The notes: a model not told the origin generated them from the sequence alone. A stretch of 64,000 nt of DNA from Pseudochrobactrum sp. sp1633 (GCF_030376605.1 NZ_JARRAE010000003.1:62001-126000), one strand, 5' to 3'; positions 25,225 to 35,348 are shown, counted from the stretch's first letter. Translations and numbers: made by a program.

Positions 25225-26481
25225 TTACCATTCCAGTTTCAGGCTTTGCATGCCGTGGAAATGATAGGTGTCGCCATAGAGCGGTGGCTCAGCAAAGCGG
25301 ATATTCGGCAGACGTTTAAACAATGTTGCTAGTGAGACCTGCATTTCCAGATGCGCTAAAGGTGCGCCGATGCAGAAATGGATGCCGGCACCGAAAGAAA
25401 CATTTTTCTGATCCGGACGCTCCGGCCAGAAACGATCCGGCTGGTCAAAAGCCTGATAATCTCGGTTGCCGCAGCCCAGCAACAGGCCAAGCTGTTCACC
25501 GGCTTTCAGTGTCACGCCTTCCGCAATTTCAGTCTCATTATAGGCATAGCGGGTGAACATATGCAGCGGTGCATCAAAGCGCAGGCTTTCCTCAACCACA
25601 GCAGCTGTTGATTCCGGCGTTGCAAACAGCGTGCGATGATCCAAACCGCTTTGCAGAATGGTTTTCACTGCATTGCCTGTTTGATTGACCGTTGCTTCAT
25701 GTCCGGCATTGAGCAGCAGGATACAAGTAGTAATCAGCTCATCTTCTGAGAGCTTGGCACCATTTTCTTCTGCGGCGAGCAATAGGCTCAGCAGGTCGTC
25801 ACCTGGATTTTTACGGCGCTGAGCAGCATAATCGCGCAAATAGTCGGAAAACTCTTTGGCCGCCTGATTGGCACTGTCTTCCACTTCACGCGTGGCGTTA
25901 TGCATATACATGTTGACCATGCGATGCGACCAGTCGAGCAGTTGCGGGGCGTTATCAACCGGAACGCCGAGCATTTCAGCAATCACCACGAGCGGGATAG
26001 GGGTGGCGAAGGCAGGCATCAGATCGACATGGCCCTGATGTTCAAAGCCGTCGATCAGTTCATTTGCGAGTATTTCAATGCGCGGGCGCAGACGCTCGAC
26101 CTGACGGGAGACGAAAGCGCGGTTGACGAGGGTGCGCAAGCGGGTATGAACCGGCGGTTCAATTTCCAGCATGGAGTGGCGCTCAACGCCGTCAAAATCT
26201 TTGAGATGTTCACGATTGATTGCATTGGCGCGATAACCGCCCGGTTCTTCACGGCCAAAACGACGGTCGCGGAACAGCTTGTTGATATCGTTGTACCCGG
26301 CAAAGCACCAAAAACCGTAATCTTCCCAGAAAAATACCCGTGCATTGTGATGCAGCCATGCGTATGCCGCGTATGGGTTTTGCACAAACTCCGGCTGATG
26401 CGGATCAATCCGCACATGACGGGTAGCAGCATCGAAATGGAGATAATCGGGTTTTAAAGGCGCGCTAGGGTAGTTGATCAT
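25225..26481 (-). CDS. Cytochrome P450
   Basis: A 418-residue soluble bacterial P450. The oxygen-activating I-helix has 'L-N-A-G-H-E-A-T-V-N', the K-helix 'E-x-x-R' is in 'V-E-E-S-L-R', and the heme loop 'F-G-A-G-I-H-F-C-I-G' places the thiolate at about Cys370. It resembles the CYP families of alphaproteobacteria that hydroxylate hydrophobic small molecules. No ferredoxin or reductase gene is adjacent, so the electron donors must be encoded elsewhere. The substrate is unknown. Confidence 0.94.
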   Translation of the reverse strand: MINYPSAPLKPDYLHFDAATRHVRIDPHQPEFVQNPYAAYAWLHHNARVFFWEDYGFWCFAGYNDINKLFRDRRFGREEPGGYRANAINREHLKDFDGVERHSMLEIEPPVHTRLRTLVNRAFVSRQVERLRPRIEILANELIDGFEHQGHVDLMPAFATPIPLVVIAEMLGVPVDNAPQLLDWSHRMVNMYMHNATREVEDSANQAAKEFSDYLRDYAAQRRKNPGDDLLSLLLAAEENGAKLSEDELITTCILLLNAGHEATVNQTGNAVKTILQSGLDHRTLFATPESTAAVVEESLRFDAPLHMFTRYAYNETEIAEGVTLKAGEQLGLLLGCGNRDYQAFDQPDRFWPERPDQKNVSFGAGIHFCIGAPLAHLEMQVSLATLFKRLPNIRFAEPPLYGDTYHFHGMQSLKLEW

Positions 26482-26597
26482 CAGGCTTTCATCGCATTGG
26501 CATTAAAAGAGAATTTGCTATGCGACTATAAAGGCAGATGAAAAGAAAATGCAGCGTGACAAAGCGCGGCATGAGGGAATTTAAGGTTTACTGATGC

Positions 26598-26780
26598 TCA
26601 GTTGCCAGAGGATTGTGATCTGGATGTCAGCGTATCAGAGATTGTTTCCATCGGGGTGCTGAATGATGAGCCAAGCAGAATGAGTGAGGCAGTAATCAAT
26701 AGCGCTACCAAGGCGGCAATCAGGCCATATTCAATTGCTGTTGCACCGGATTTTGATTGAAGAAAAGTCTTAAGCGACAT
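26598..26780 (-). CDS. Flp-type IVb pilin (second copy)
   Basis: A 60-residue prepilin of the Flp/Fap family. The short leader 'M-S-L-K-T-F-L-Q-S-K-S-G' is cut after Gly by a TadV/CpaA-type peptidase, leaving 'A-T-A-I-E-Y-G-L-I-A-A-L-V-A'. The conserved Glu and Tyr are present and the hydrophobic helix runs about 25 residues. The tail is longer in Ser/Thr than in the neighbouring pilin. No tad/cpa assembly genes are in the window. Confidence 0.9.
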   Translation of the reverse strand: MSLKTFLQSKSGATAIEYGLIAALVALLITASLILLGSSFSTPMETISDTLTSRSQSSGN

Positions 26781-26889
26781 TAACTTCTCATCCTTTGACA
26801 GTGTTACAGGGATTATTGAATAGTCTTTTAAAAAAAACCGCCCGATTTATACCGGACGGCTTTTGAAAAGTGCTAATTAATTACGAAGC

Positions 26890-27078
26890 TTATTTGTTCG
26901 CATTTGTATCGGCAGCGTCAATTTTTTCACTTACTGTTGTGAAGATATTGGTCAGGCTTGTACCTACCATTGTTACTGCGCCGATAATGATAACCGCGAT
27001 CAGAGCTGCGATCAGGCCGTATTCGATTGCAGTTGCGCCATCTTCATTCTTACGGAAACGCTTAAAAATTGCTTTCAT
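26890..27078 (-). CDS. Flp-type IVb pilin
   Basis: A 62-residue prepilin with a basic leader ('M-K-A-I-F-K-R-F-R-K-N-E-D-G') and a mature start 'A-T-A-I-E-Y-G-L-I-A-A-L-I-A-V'. This is the canonical Flp pilin form, assembled by the Tad system into adhesive pili. It is about 110 bases upstream of the second pilin on the same strand. The pair probably arose by duplication and divergence. The assembly machinery is not in the window. Confidence 0.93.
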   Translation of the reverse strand: MKAIFKRFRKNEDGATAIEYGLIAALIAVIIIGAVTMVGTSLTNIFTTVSEKIDAADTNANK

Positions 27079-27303
27079 TTGCCTTAACTCCAGATAGTTC
27101 TTTTTGTTATGGTCTTGCTGACCTGTTACGACTTATAGCCTACAGATTGTTTTCCAAGACTTAAATTACATAGTAAATGAAGTTTAAGCATTGAACTTGC
27201 TTAATGAATTACTTTTTTGTCAGAAATTTTTTCAATTGTTATGTGCTGAAATCTGAAAATAAAATAGTTTTTTCAATGCCTTAAAGTGTATTCTTTAAAA
27301 GAA

Positions 27304-27337
27304 AAGCCTCAGAGACATTTTTCTGTCTCTGAGGCTT
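27304..27337. terminator. Strong 14-bp hairpin beyond nrdF
   Basis: A perfect 14-bp stem (27304-27317 with 27324-27337) and a six-base loop, with A/T-rich flanks. It is the second of two hairpins after the nrd operon, acting as a back-up terminator. Confidence 0.8.
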
Positions 27338-27353
27338 GATATAAAGTGTAATG

Positions 27354-27394
27354 AAGAAACGGGCGTAATATTAGCAATAAAACGCCCGTTTCTT
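27354..27394 (-). terminator. nrdHIEF operon terminator
   Basis: AAGAAACGGGCG (27354-27365) pairs perfectly with CGCCCGTTTCTT (27383-27394), 12 bp with a 17-base loop, starting about ten bases after the nrdF stop. Confidence 0.8.
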
Positions 27395-27404
27395 AATGCA
27401 TAGA

Positions 27405-28430
<1,026 letters not shown>

Positions 28431-28452
28431 TCAATGAAATGACAATATCGCG

Positions 28453-30642
28453 TTACAGCGTACAGGAAACGCAGCCTTCTACCTGTGTGCCTTCCAGAGC
28501 CATCTGGCGCAGGCGGATATAGTAGATTGTTTTGATTCCCTTGCGCCATGCATAAATCTGCGCCTTGTTGATATCGCGTGTCGTTGCCGTATCACGGAAG
28601 AATAGCGTGAGGGACAAGCCCTGATCCACATGCTGTGTAGCCGCAGCATAAGTGTCGATGATCTTCTCAGCACCAATCTCATAGGCATCCTGATAATAAT
28701 CGAGATTATCATTGTTCATGAACGGGGCAGGGTAATAAACGCGGCCGATCTTACCTTCTTTACGAATCTCAATCTTGGACGCAATCGGATGGATCGATGA
28801 GGTCGAATTGTTGATGTAGGAAATCGAACCTGTCGGCGGAACAGCCTGAAGGTTACGGTTATACATACCATGCGCCATCACCGATTTGCGCAATTCTTCC
28901 CAATCTGCCTGAGTAGGGATCGCAACGCCTGCAGTTTCGAACAATTCGCGCACACGGGCGGTTTCCGGTTCCCAGAGCTTATCGGTATATTTGTCAAAGA
29001 ATGTACCGTCGGCATATTTCGAATCTTCAAAACCGACAAAGCTCGATTTGAGATCCATAGCGATACGGTTCGACGCTTTAATCGCGTGATAAGCCACGGT
29101 GTAGAAGTAGATATTGGTGAAATCCACGCCTTCTTCCGAACCGTAGTAAATGCGTTCGCGTGCCAGATAACCGTGCAGGTTCATCTGACCAAGACCAATC
29201 GCATGGCTCTCATCATTGCCGCGGGCAATGGATGGCACGGAGTTGATCTGGCTCATAACCGATACGGCAGTGAGCGCACGGATTGATGTTTCGACGGTCT
29301 TGCCGAAGTCAGGGCTGTCCATCGTCATCGCAATATTGAGCGAACCGAGATTACAGGAAATATCTTTACCGATATGTTCGTAATTCAGATCGTCTTTATA
29401 GGTGCTGGCTTCGCTGACCTGAAGAATCTCTGAGCAGAGATTGCTCATATGAATACGACCGGCAATCGGATTGGCAGCATTCACCGTGTCTTCGAACATG
29501 ATGTACGGATAGCCGGATTCAAACTGAATTTCTGCGAGCGTCTGGAAGAAAGCACGCGCCTTGATCTTCTGCTTGCGGATACGGCCGTCATCAACCATTT
29601 CGCGGTATTTGTCGCTCACGGAAATTTCAGAGAACGGCACGCCATAAACGCGCTCCACATCATATGGCGAGAACAGATACATATCCTCGTCATTCTTCGC
29701 CAGTTCAAAGGTGATGTCCGGAATCACCACACCGAGCGACAGGGTTTTAATGCGGATTTTTTCATCGGCATTTTCGCGCTTGGTATCGAGGAAGCGCATA
29801 ATGTCCGGATGGTGCGCATTCAGATAAACCGCACCGGCACCCTGACGCGCACCCAGCTGGTTCGCATAGGAGAACGCATCTTCAAGCAGCTTCATAATCG
29901 GAATAATACCGGAAGACTGATTCTCGATCATTTTGATCGGCGCGCCGTGTTCACGGATATTGGTGAGTGCAAAAGCAACGCCACCGCCACGCTTGGAGAG
30001 CTGCAGTGCGGAATTGATCGAACGGCCGATCGATTCCATATTGTCTTCCATGCGCAGCAGGAAGCAGGAAACCAGCTCGCCGCGCTGTTTTTTACCGGCA
30101 TTAAGGAAAGTCGGTGTCGCAGGCTGGAAACGGCCGGACAGCACTTCTTCCATGATTGATGTGGCCAGAGCCTCATCACCATTGGCCAGTGCCAATGCAA
30201 CCATACAAACGCGGTCTTCATAGCGCTCAAGATAGCGCAGACCGTCAAAAGTTTTCAGCGTGTAGCTGGTGTAATATTTGAACGCGCCGAGGAAGGTCGG
30301 GAAGCGGAACTTCTTTTTATAGGCGAGATTGAAGAGATTCTGCACGAACTCGAAAGAGTACTGATCCAGCACTTCTTTTTCGTAATAATTCTGGGTCACC
30401 AGATAATCGAGCTTTTCTTCCAGATTGTGGAAAAAAACCGTGTTCTGGTTCACATGCTGTAGAAAATACTGGCGAACGGCCTTGCGATCCATATCAAACT
30501 GGATCTCGCCATTCGGACCGAACAGGTTAAGCATGGCATTCAGCGCATGATAGTCCATTGCCGGAGTGTCCTTGTTAGAACTCCCGTTGTTTGAACTGTT
30601 TGTGTTGGTTTTTTCTGTTCGTTCAAGCTCAAGAGTTGCCAC
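28453..30642 (-). CDS. nrdE: Class Ib ribonucleotide reductase, alpha subunit
   Basis: Reduces ribonucleoside diphosphates to deoxyribonucleotides. The 729 residues lack the N-terminal ATP cone of NrdA, as expected for class Ib. Seen are an Asn-rich N-terminus, active-site cysteines in 'G-E-L-V-S-C-F-L' and 'S-N-L-C-S-E-I', the substrate loop '[11 protein letters not shown]' and the C-terminal shuttle pair in 'E-G-C-V-S-C-T-L', which NrdH reduces. It lies about 160 bases after nrdI. Confidence 0.97.
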   Translation of the reverse strand: MATLELERTEKTNTNSSNNGSSNKDTPAMDYHALNAMLNLFGPNGEIQFDMDRKAVRQYFLQHVNQNTVFFHNLEEKLDYLVTQNYYEKEVLDQYSFEFVQNLFNLAYKKKFRFPTFLGAFKYYTSYTLKTFDGLRYLERYEDRVCMVALALANGDEALATSIMEEVLSGRFQPATPTFLNAGKKQRGELVSCFLLRMEDNMESIGRSINSALQLSKRGGGVAFALTNIREHGAPIKMIENQSSGIIPIMKLLEDAFSYANQLGARQGAGAVYLNAHHPDIMRFLDTKRENADEKIRIKTLSLGVVIPDITFELAKNDEDMYLFSPYDVERVYGVPFSEISVSDKYREMVDDGRIRKQKIKARAFFQTLAEIQFESGYPYIMFEDTVNAANPIAGRIHMSNLCSEILQVSEASTYKDDLNYEHIGKDISCNLGSLNIAMTMDSPDFGKTVETSIRALTAVSVMSQINSVPSIARGNDESHAIGLGQMNLHGYLARERIYYGSEEGVDFTNIYFYTVAYHAIKASNRIAMDLKSSFVGFEDSKYADGTFFDKYTDKLWEPETARVRELFETAGVAIPTQADWEELRKSVMAHGMYNRNLQAVPPTGSISYINNSTSSIHPIASKIEIRKEGKIGRVYYPAPFMNNDNLDYYQDAYEIGAEKIIDTYAAATQHVDQGLSLTLFFRDTATTRDINKAQIYAWRKGIKTIYYIRLRQMALEGTQVEGCVSCTL

Positions 30643-30800
30643 AGTTTTTCCAATTCATCTTTCGGGTCATGCCACATACAGGTGAAACGCCGTATGACAT
30701 GTCTGTTCACAATACTGCTCCGGCTTGGTTATCTGAAAGCGGGCAGTTGTTTTAAGTTCAGCTCTTTAAACCTTTTGCAGGCCTAAAGGACAGGCAACAA

Positions 30801-31199
30801 TTACGCTGCCCAGAATTTTTTCAGACCGGTACGCACGTTCATAACGTCATCCTCAGTTCCGGCCAGTTCATAGCGATATAAAAACGGCACCTGACATTTT
30901 TCGGAGATCACATCACCTGCAATGCCGAAAGTCGTGCCGAAATTGCGGTTGCCGCTGGCGATGACACCGCGGATCAACGAGCGATTGGTACTGTCATTAA
31001 GAAAGCGGATGACGGGCTTCGGTACTGCTCCGCGTCCGTCACCACCGGCATAGGTCGCGAGAACCAGTACAAAAGGTTGCGTAACCTGCAATAGATCAGC
31101 CTTCATGCTGCACGAAATACGCTGAGCAGGCAGTTCTGTTTTTGTGATAAAGCGATGCGTATTTTGCGTGCCGCTTGAAAAATAGACGAGCATGCTCAT
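30801..31199 (-). CDS. nrdI: Flavodoxin-like NrdI
   Basis: An FMN protein that supplies the oxidant for assembling the manganese-tyrosyl cofactor of NrdF. The 132 residues have the FMN phosphate loop in '[13 protein letters not shown]', '[16 protein letters not shown]' and '[11 protein letters not shown]'. The ATG at 31199 has GAGGA upstream; a GTG two codons earlier is less likely. It is separated from nrdH by about 250 bases with hairpins and an NrdR-box-like palindrome, unlike the tight spacing of many nrdHI pairs. Confidence 0.95.
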   Translation of the reverse strand: MSMLVYFSSGTQNTHRFITKTELPAQRISCSMKADLLQVTQPFVLVLATYAGGDGRGAVPKPVIRFLNDSTNRSLIRGVIASGNRNFGTTFGIAGDVISEKCQVPFLYRYELAGTEDDVMNVRTGLKKFWAA

Positions 31200-31250
31200 A
31201 GCCACTTCCTCATGAAATCATCAGTGAAACACTGAAGTCAAACAAAGCCC

Positions 31251-31266
31251 TCTCTATATATAGTTA
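31251..31266. promoter_or_regulatory. NrdR-box-like palindrome upstream of nrdI
   Basis: A perfect 10-bp palindrome CTATATATAG (31254-31263) matches the core of the NrdR box (CWATATATWG). It sits about 55 bases before nrdI and after nrdH. This suggests NrdR repression of an internal promoter for nrdIEF. NrdR usually binds paired boxes; I did not find a convincing second one 30-32 bases away. Confidence 0.5.
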
Positions 31267-31367
31267 TCTCAGCCAGGCTATGCAGCCCTTATTGTGATTG
31301 TTTTATATAAGGAAGAGGGTGGTCGTTACGGTCTTATATCTGAAGTGCGGTTCCTGACCCCTTACTG

Positions 31368-31445
31368 CTGCCCGTCCTCATGGACTGAAAACGGGCAGAG
31401 CAAATCATAGATCCGCTTATAACAATCCGGCCCAAACAGGCCGGA
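31368..31445 (-). other. Two hairpins after nrdH
   Basis: The first (31426-31432 with 31439-31445, TCCGGCC/GGCCGGA) begins four bases after the nrdH stop and is followed on the minus strand by a T-rich stretch, so it may be a partial terminator. The second (31368-31375 with 31391-31398, 8 bp) follows. Together they could make nrdH more abundant than nrdIEF. Confidence 0.6.
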
Positions 31446-31449
31446 CTGC

Positions 31450-31671
31450 TTATGACAATGCGCTGATCATATCAGGGCGGAAGCCTGCCCAATGCGTATC
31501 ACCGGCCACAACGACTGGTACCTGCATATAGCCGAGAGCCTTTACGGTATCAAAACCTTCAGAATCTGCCGAAATATCAATGATGTTGAAATCGATTCCC
31601 TGACGTTCCAGAGCGCGGTAGGTGGCTGTGCACTGAACGCAGGCTGGCTTGCTGTAAACAGTAATGGACAT
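31450..31671 (-). CDS. nrdH: Glutaredoxin-like NrdH redoxin
   Basis: Reduces the C-terminal disulfide of NrdE. The 73 residues show a thioredoxin fold with the redox motif C-V-Q-C in 'S-K-P-A-C-V-Q-C-T-A', the cis-proline region 'M-Q-V-P-V-V' and the NrdH-specific end 'H-W-A-G-F-R-P-D-M-I'. It is the first gene of the nrdHIEF cluster and precedes the hairpin-rich gap before nrdI. Confidence 0.97.
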   Translation of the reverse strand: MSITVYSKPACVQCTATYRALERQGIDFNIIDISADSEGFDTVKALGYMQVPVVVAGDTHWAGFRPDMISALS

Positions 31672-31804
31672 CGGATTCCTCGTTTCTTGATCGCCCTGAT
31701 ATTTCAGAGCTTATATGCGTTATATGCCTGTCGGTTATTCGTTTCAGAATGCTCGGCGGGCATTGTAGCGGGGGCTACGTTTCCCCTTGCGGGGCTTCAT
31801 CGGC

Positions 31805-31879
31805 TTTGCACCTGACGGTGCTTTTTTATTCTGCACCTGACGGCACTTTGTTATTTTGCGCCTGACAGCGCGGTACTCT
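31805..31879. repeat. Three tandem 25-bp repeats upstream of nrdH
   Basis: Three adjacent units of exactly 25 bp, each centred on CCTGAC (31811, 31836, 31861). Units 1 and 2 match at 21 of 25 positions; unit 3 is more diverged. Units 1 and 3 can form small hairpins with different arm sequences (GCACC/GGTGC and GCGC/GCGC). The array lies about 130 bases upstream of nrdH, in its probable leader or promoter region. Confidence 0.75.
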
Positions 31880-33037
31880 TTGCATCTCCTGATGCGGCAT
31901 TCGTTGTTCTTAGGAGCTTTTCACCCTCAAAGAACCAGTTATGCGACGCTTCCCTGCAGTCTTTGCCGGCATATTGGGTGCCGTATGCGATAAACTCGAA
32001 CTTTGTGGTTCCGCCACCTTTGAGATCGCAGGGGCGAGGATATTTCAGGCGCGGTATCGCGCCTTCGAAACTGCTGCACAAAACTGCGGTTAATCCGCAA
32101 AACGCATGCTGTACTTGCTTAAACTGATAATGTGGGAACGGACGGCGAGAGAGGCTGGACTGTTCTGGCTCGGAAAGACACCTGAGCCGGATACGCATTC
32201 AGGAATGGTCGTATAAAGCCATAGGGCGAAGATCTGTTTTTAAGGCAGATAAGTCCGACCCGGATGCCCGTGGTGCAAAATCTGCTGACTCAATATTCTG
32301 AGAAACAGACAACAAGGCCTGTTTGTATCCGAATATTTGAAAAGCAGCTCTGACCGTGCGCATATCTTGATTCCTGCAGCCTTGCTGAAATGCGATCTGT
32401 GCCCCCTTGGTACTGTAGTCTGTACCGGTGTTGCGCATCACATTTCTTCCGTCTTCAACATTCCCGGAGCTTATATTTGACAACAAGCTCCGATTCTTCG
32501 CCGGAAAGGAAAAATCCCGAAAAACCGGCAAAAATTTCGGCACAAAAAATCCGGATTACATAGTGAATTTCCGCATTCTCTGTACCTGATAAAGTCGTTT
32601 TGAACGCTATTCTGAAGCCGCAGATTGCAGAATCGAATATTCGCTCAAGATACTATATATGGTATATGTTATGAATTTTTCGTCAATACCTATGGTGTCC
32701 ATCAGGGGCGGAAGCGGGAAATTTTGCCCGCTATACACAGGCGGAAAGGAATGTGGGGAGAAGTACCCAAAAGACGAATATAGGGCTGGCAGAAGGGTTG
32801 CCGCCACGCGTCTTGATTCTTACACGCAGCATATAAGATATGAGCGCTTTTGGGGCGGAATCTTTGCTGTTTCTTGGCAGATTCTTTTCTTTACAAAAGA
32901 CTGCGAAGCGGGCAGGCGATTCTTTTCGAATATTATGAAATAGCTGCAGAGCGGCGTCGAAAGATTCGGGCGCACAGCAATGGTGGTGAGAGATAAGCTT
33001 GCTCTGTCACTGATATGATTGATTATGAGAAGGGGAA
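31880..33037. other. Long gene-poor stretch upstream of nrdH
   Basis: Over 1.1 kb without a supportable gene. Two consecutive minus-strand open frames (32199-32543 and 31851-32198) lie in the same frame, separated by a single TGA followed directly by ATG. Neither has a ribosome site or a recognisable domain. A 94-codon plus-strand frame (32659-32943) is equally unsupported. Two short palindromes lie at 32634-32643 (CGAATATTCG) and about 32651-32666; the latter resembles an NrdR core with one mismatch. It could be decayed DNA or hold a long leader or unknown RNA. Confidence 0.5.
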
Positions 33038-33113
<76 letters not shown>

Positions 33114-33213
33114 GCTCGCTAAAAGCGGATGTGCTGACTTATATTCTTATTATAAATATGAGCACGACATATTTATAATAATCATTCATCAAACTGATTT
33201 CTCAGAGAATGAA

Positions 33214-33289
<76 letters not shown>

Positions 33290-33699
33290 GCTCGCTTGAA
33301 GCGGCTGTGAGGCCCGTTTAAGGAATTCTTCCGGTAAGCGCAAGAGCAAAAATCAAAATAAAACAGAAATATGCAATAATTTTATCTTCCGGCAAATCGC
33401 AGCCTCATTTCATCTTCTGACCAAATGGCAAATTCATATGATTCTTTGAATTCAGATGCTTAAGTCCGGAAGTGAGGGGGAGGGGTGTGTATAAGTTTTT
33501 GCCTCTTTTTAGGTCGCCTTATATATAAAGTGCAATATTGCGGCTTTCGGCATCTTTGTGACTTTTTCGGTGAAAAACTTTCAAAAGCTCGCTTGACAGT
33601 TCATAGTGAACACATTAGACAGCGCCCATACCGAACGGAAACGTCACGGTGCCTCAAGCGAATAGCTTAAGGCTTTCAGATAATCTCTGAAAATACTGC
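33290..33699. other. Intergenic region between divergent tRNA genes
   Basis: About 410 bases with promoters for tRNA-Val (minus) and tRNA-Asp (plus). A 61-codon plus-strand frame from 33485 starts at GTG and has no recognisable features; not called. Confidence 0.5.
33593..33621 (+). promoter_or_regulatory. Possible promoter upstream of tRNA-Asp
   Basis: TTGACA at 33593-33598 is a perfect -35 hexamer. The region 17 bases later (TAGACA) is a weak -10. It lies about 80 bases before the first tRNA-Asp gene. Confidence 0.35.
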
Positions 33700-33776
33700 G
33701 CGGGTGTAGCTCAGTTGGTTAGAGTGCCGGCCTGTCACGCCGGAGGTCGCGGGTTCGAGCCCCGTCACTCGCGCCA
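33700..33776 (+). tRNA. tRNA-Asp (anticodon GTC), copy 1
   Basis: A 77-base cloverleaf with encoded CCA: acceptor GCGGGTG/CACTCGC, D-arm TAGCTCAGTTGGTTAGAG, anticodon stem CCGGC/GCCGG with loop CTGTCAC (anticodon GTC), and T-arm GGTTCGAGCC. Confidence 0.96.
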
Positions 33777-33817
33777 CTTTCTCTTCTTACAAAATACAGT
33801 TTATGAGAAAGTGGCGC
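33771..33817 (+). other. Hairpin made from the tRNA-Asp 3' end and trailer, copy 1
   Basis: The last six tRNA bases plus seven trailer bases (33771-33783) pair perfectly over 13 bp with 33805-33817. No T-run follows; both copies continue with the same ACCCCGCC. It may be a terminator or a pre-tRNA trailer structure. Confidence 0.65.
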
Positions 33818-33975
33818 ACCCCGCCTGCTTTATATTTCTCTTTTATACACCGAATTAAGCGTTTGTTTTTAAATGCAAATTTTCTTCATTTATTTGTAAA
33901 ATTTGTAAGAAAACCCTTTGATTTTAAAAATGAATCAGGGTACATACCAAATCACTTCAGCAGATGAAGTACTGC

Positions 33976-34052
33976 GCGGGTGTAGCTCAGTTGGTTAGAG
34001 TGCCGGCCTGTCACGCCGGAGGTCGCGGGTTCGAGCCCCGTCACTCGCGCCA
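33976..34052 (+). tRNA. tRNA-Asp (anticodon GTC), copy 2
   Basis: Identical to the copy at 33700, 276 bases downstream on the same strand, with the same short upstream motif TACTGC and the same trailer hairpin. Recent duplication is likely. Confidence 0.96.
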
Positions 34053-34089
34053 CTTTCTCTCTTTATAATATGGTTTGAGAAAGTGGCGC
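34047..34089 (+). other. Hairpin made from the tRNA-Asp 3' end and trailer, copy 2
   Basis: 34047-34059 pairs perfectly (13 bp) with 34077-34089. The arms and the following ACCCCGCC are conserved with copy 1, while the loop sequence has changed, which points to selection on the stem. Confidence 0.65.
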
Positions 34090-34099
34090 ACCCCGCCAA

Positions 34100-34510
34100 T
34101 TATCCTCTTTTGTCATTTAGATATAGTAATGCCGTTTGTGCCGGTGTGGACTTAGCTGCCTGCTTTTCAATTCTAACGGCAGGGTTGCTGATGCGTTTTA
34201 TATAGGCGGCCTCTGAAGTATAAATTACAAAGGCGGTCAGCAGGAATATAAGGCCGCTTGCAAGATATCTTCTGATTGGTGTGAGATCGACTTCGGTTTC
34301 GTGTCGAAGTGGTTTTGTTAGTTTGTATGGAATGGCAGCAAACAAGATCAGGCTGATGAGTAGGAAGCTGATGGAGATCATTTCGATAATTGTCGGTACT
34401 CCGCTGCCGTCCAGCAAAATATATGCGAATATCCCAGTGGTTGCGGAAAGAAGTGCGGCGGTCAGGGTGAATAATCCCGTAATGACGCCAAGTGGTGTGT
34501 ACATTGGCAT
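34100..34510 (-). CDS. Three-helix membrane protein of unknown function
   Basis: A 136-residue protein with membrane helices at about residues 8-30, 42-60 and 85-103 and a soluble C-terminal tail. I do not recognise a family. The protein-like hydrophobicity pattern and a purine-rich stretch before the ATG at 34510 support it as a real gene. It ends about ten bases from the second tRNA-Asp hairpin, so transcription converges there. Confidence 0.6.
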   Translation of the reverse strand: MPMYTPLGVITGLFTLTAALLSATTGIFAYILLDGSGVPTIIEMISISFLLISLILFAAIPYKLTKPLRHETEVDLTPIRRYLASGLIFLLTAFVIYTSEAAYIKRISNPAVRIEKQAAKSTPAQTALLYLNDKRG

Positions 34511-34982
34511 TTCCTATAAAAATAAATCAAAAAAATAACAGGTTTTAAAATACGCGACTGATTTATCGGTAGATTAAGCATTTTTTGTGGTGTGCCGCAT
34601 GCGGTGAGTGCGACTCGTTTTTGCCAGAGAGGGGGATTCTCCTGGTCTTCAAGTCAGGGCCGGATGATTTTCACGAAAATTTGTGTAATATAAATATGTG
34701 ATGACTGTTGGCGTCTGTGCAAAATTCAAGTGCTACAGTTGTTAACAGGTTGGCTTTTATTAATCATATCCACGTGAGTGCATAGCTGACATGTTCTTTA
34801 TAGGCTTGCGCAATCGGGTTGACTGCGATAACCGTCCCCACACAAAGCACTGTATTCGCACGGCACGCCATTTGAAGCTGTTTGGGCGAGATTGATTGTA
34901 AGGTGCAATGTGTCACATGGCTGTAGCCGTCAAATGGCTTATGTAGTGCACAACTTTACATCTTGAAGCCGGAAATAGGGTA
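34511..34982. other. Upstream region of the nuo operon
   Basis: About 470 bases between the divergent membrane-protein gene and nuoA. It should contain the nuo promoter. A TTGACT is present at about 34819 without a good -10. Nothing else was resolved by eye. Confidence 0.5.
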
Positions 34983-35348
34983 ATGAACGAGCTTTTAAGT
35001 TCCTATCTGCCGATCGTCATTTTTATTGGCGTGGCAATGGTGATCGGAATTGCGTTGCTGGTAGCGCCATTCCTGGTCGCGTACAGACAGCCGGATCCAG
35101 AGAAACTCTCTGCATACGAGTGCGGTTTTAACGCATTCGATGACGCGCGCATGAAATTTGATGTGCGCTTCTATCTGGTGTCCATTCTTTTCATCATCTT
35201 CGATCTTGAAGTTGCATTCCTGTTCCCGTGGGCGGCGTCCTTCGGTGAAATCGGTATGTTTGGCTTCTGGTCCATGATGGTCTTCCTTGGTGTGCTCACC
35301 ATCGGCTTCATTTATGAGTGGAAGAAGGGAGCCCTCGAATGGGATTGA
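34983..35348 (+). CDS. nuoA: NADH-quinone oxidoreductase subunit A
   Basis: Membrane-arm subunit of complex I with three helices. The 121 residues carry the conserved loop '[16 protein letters not shown]', whose Cys lies near the quinone site, then '[18 protein letters not shown]'. First gene of the operon; it overlaps nuoB by ten bases. Confidence 0.98.
   Translation: MNELLSSYLPIVIFIGVAMVIGIALLVAPFLVAYRQPDPEKLSAYECGFNAFDDARMKFDVRFYLVSILFIIFDLEVAFLFPWAASFGEIGMFGFWSMMVFLGVLTIGFIYEWKKGALEWD

Larger units (their letters stand above)
27079..27404. other. Gap between pilin gene and nrdF
   Basis: About 325 bases. The AT-rich pilin-proximal part (27079-27300) probably holds the pilin promoter. The nrdF-proximal part contains two strong hairpins, listed separately. 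Confidence 0.55.

Noticed and set aside
31690-31880. Possible cobalamin riboswitch upstream of nrdH
   Set aside because: The minus strand has short pieces resembling conserved B12-element parts (GGTGC, GGGAA and GCCCCCGC), but spacing is wrong and the AGCCAGGAGACC-type box is absent.
32659-32943. 94-codon plus-strand ORF in the nrdH upstream region
   Set aside because: No ribosome site, odd composition and no recognisable domain.
33485-33670. 61-codon ORF between the tRNA genes
   Set aside because: GTG start with poor spacing; Cys/Arg-rich chance-like composition in an AT-rich intergenic region.
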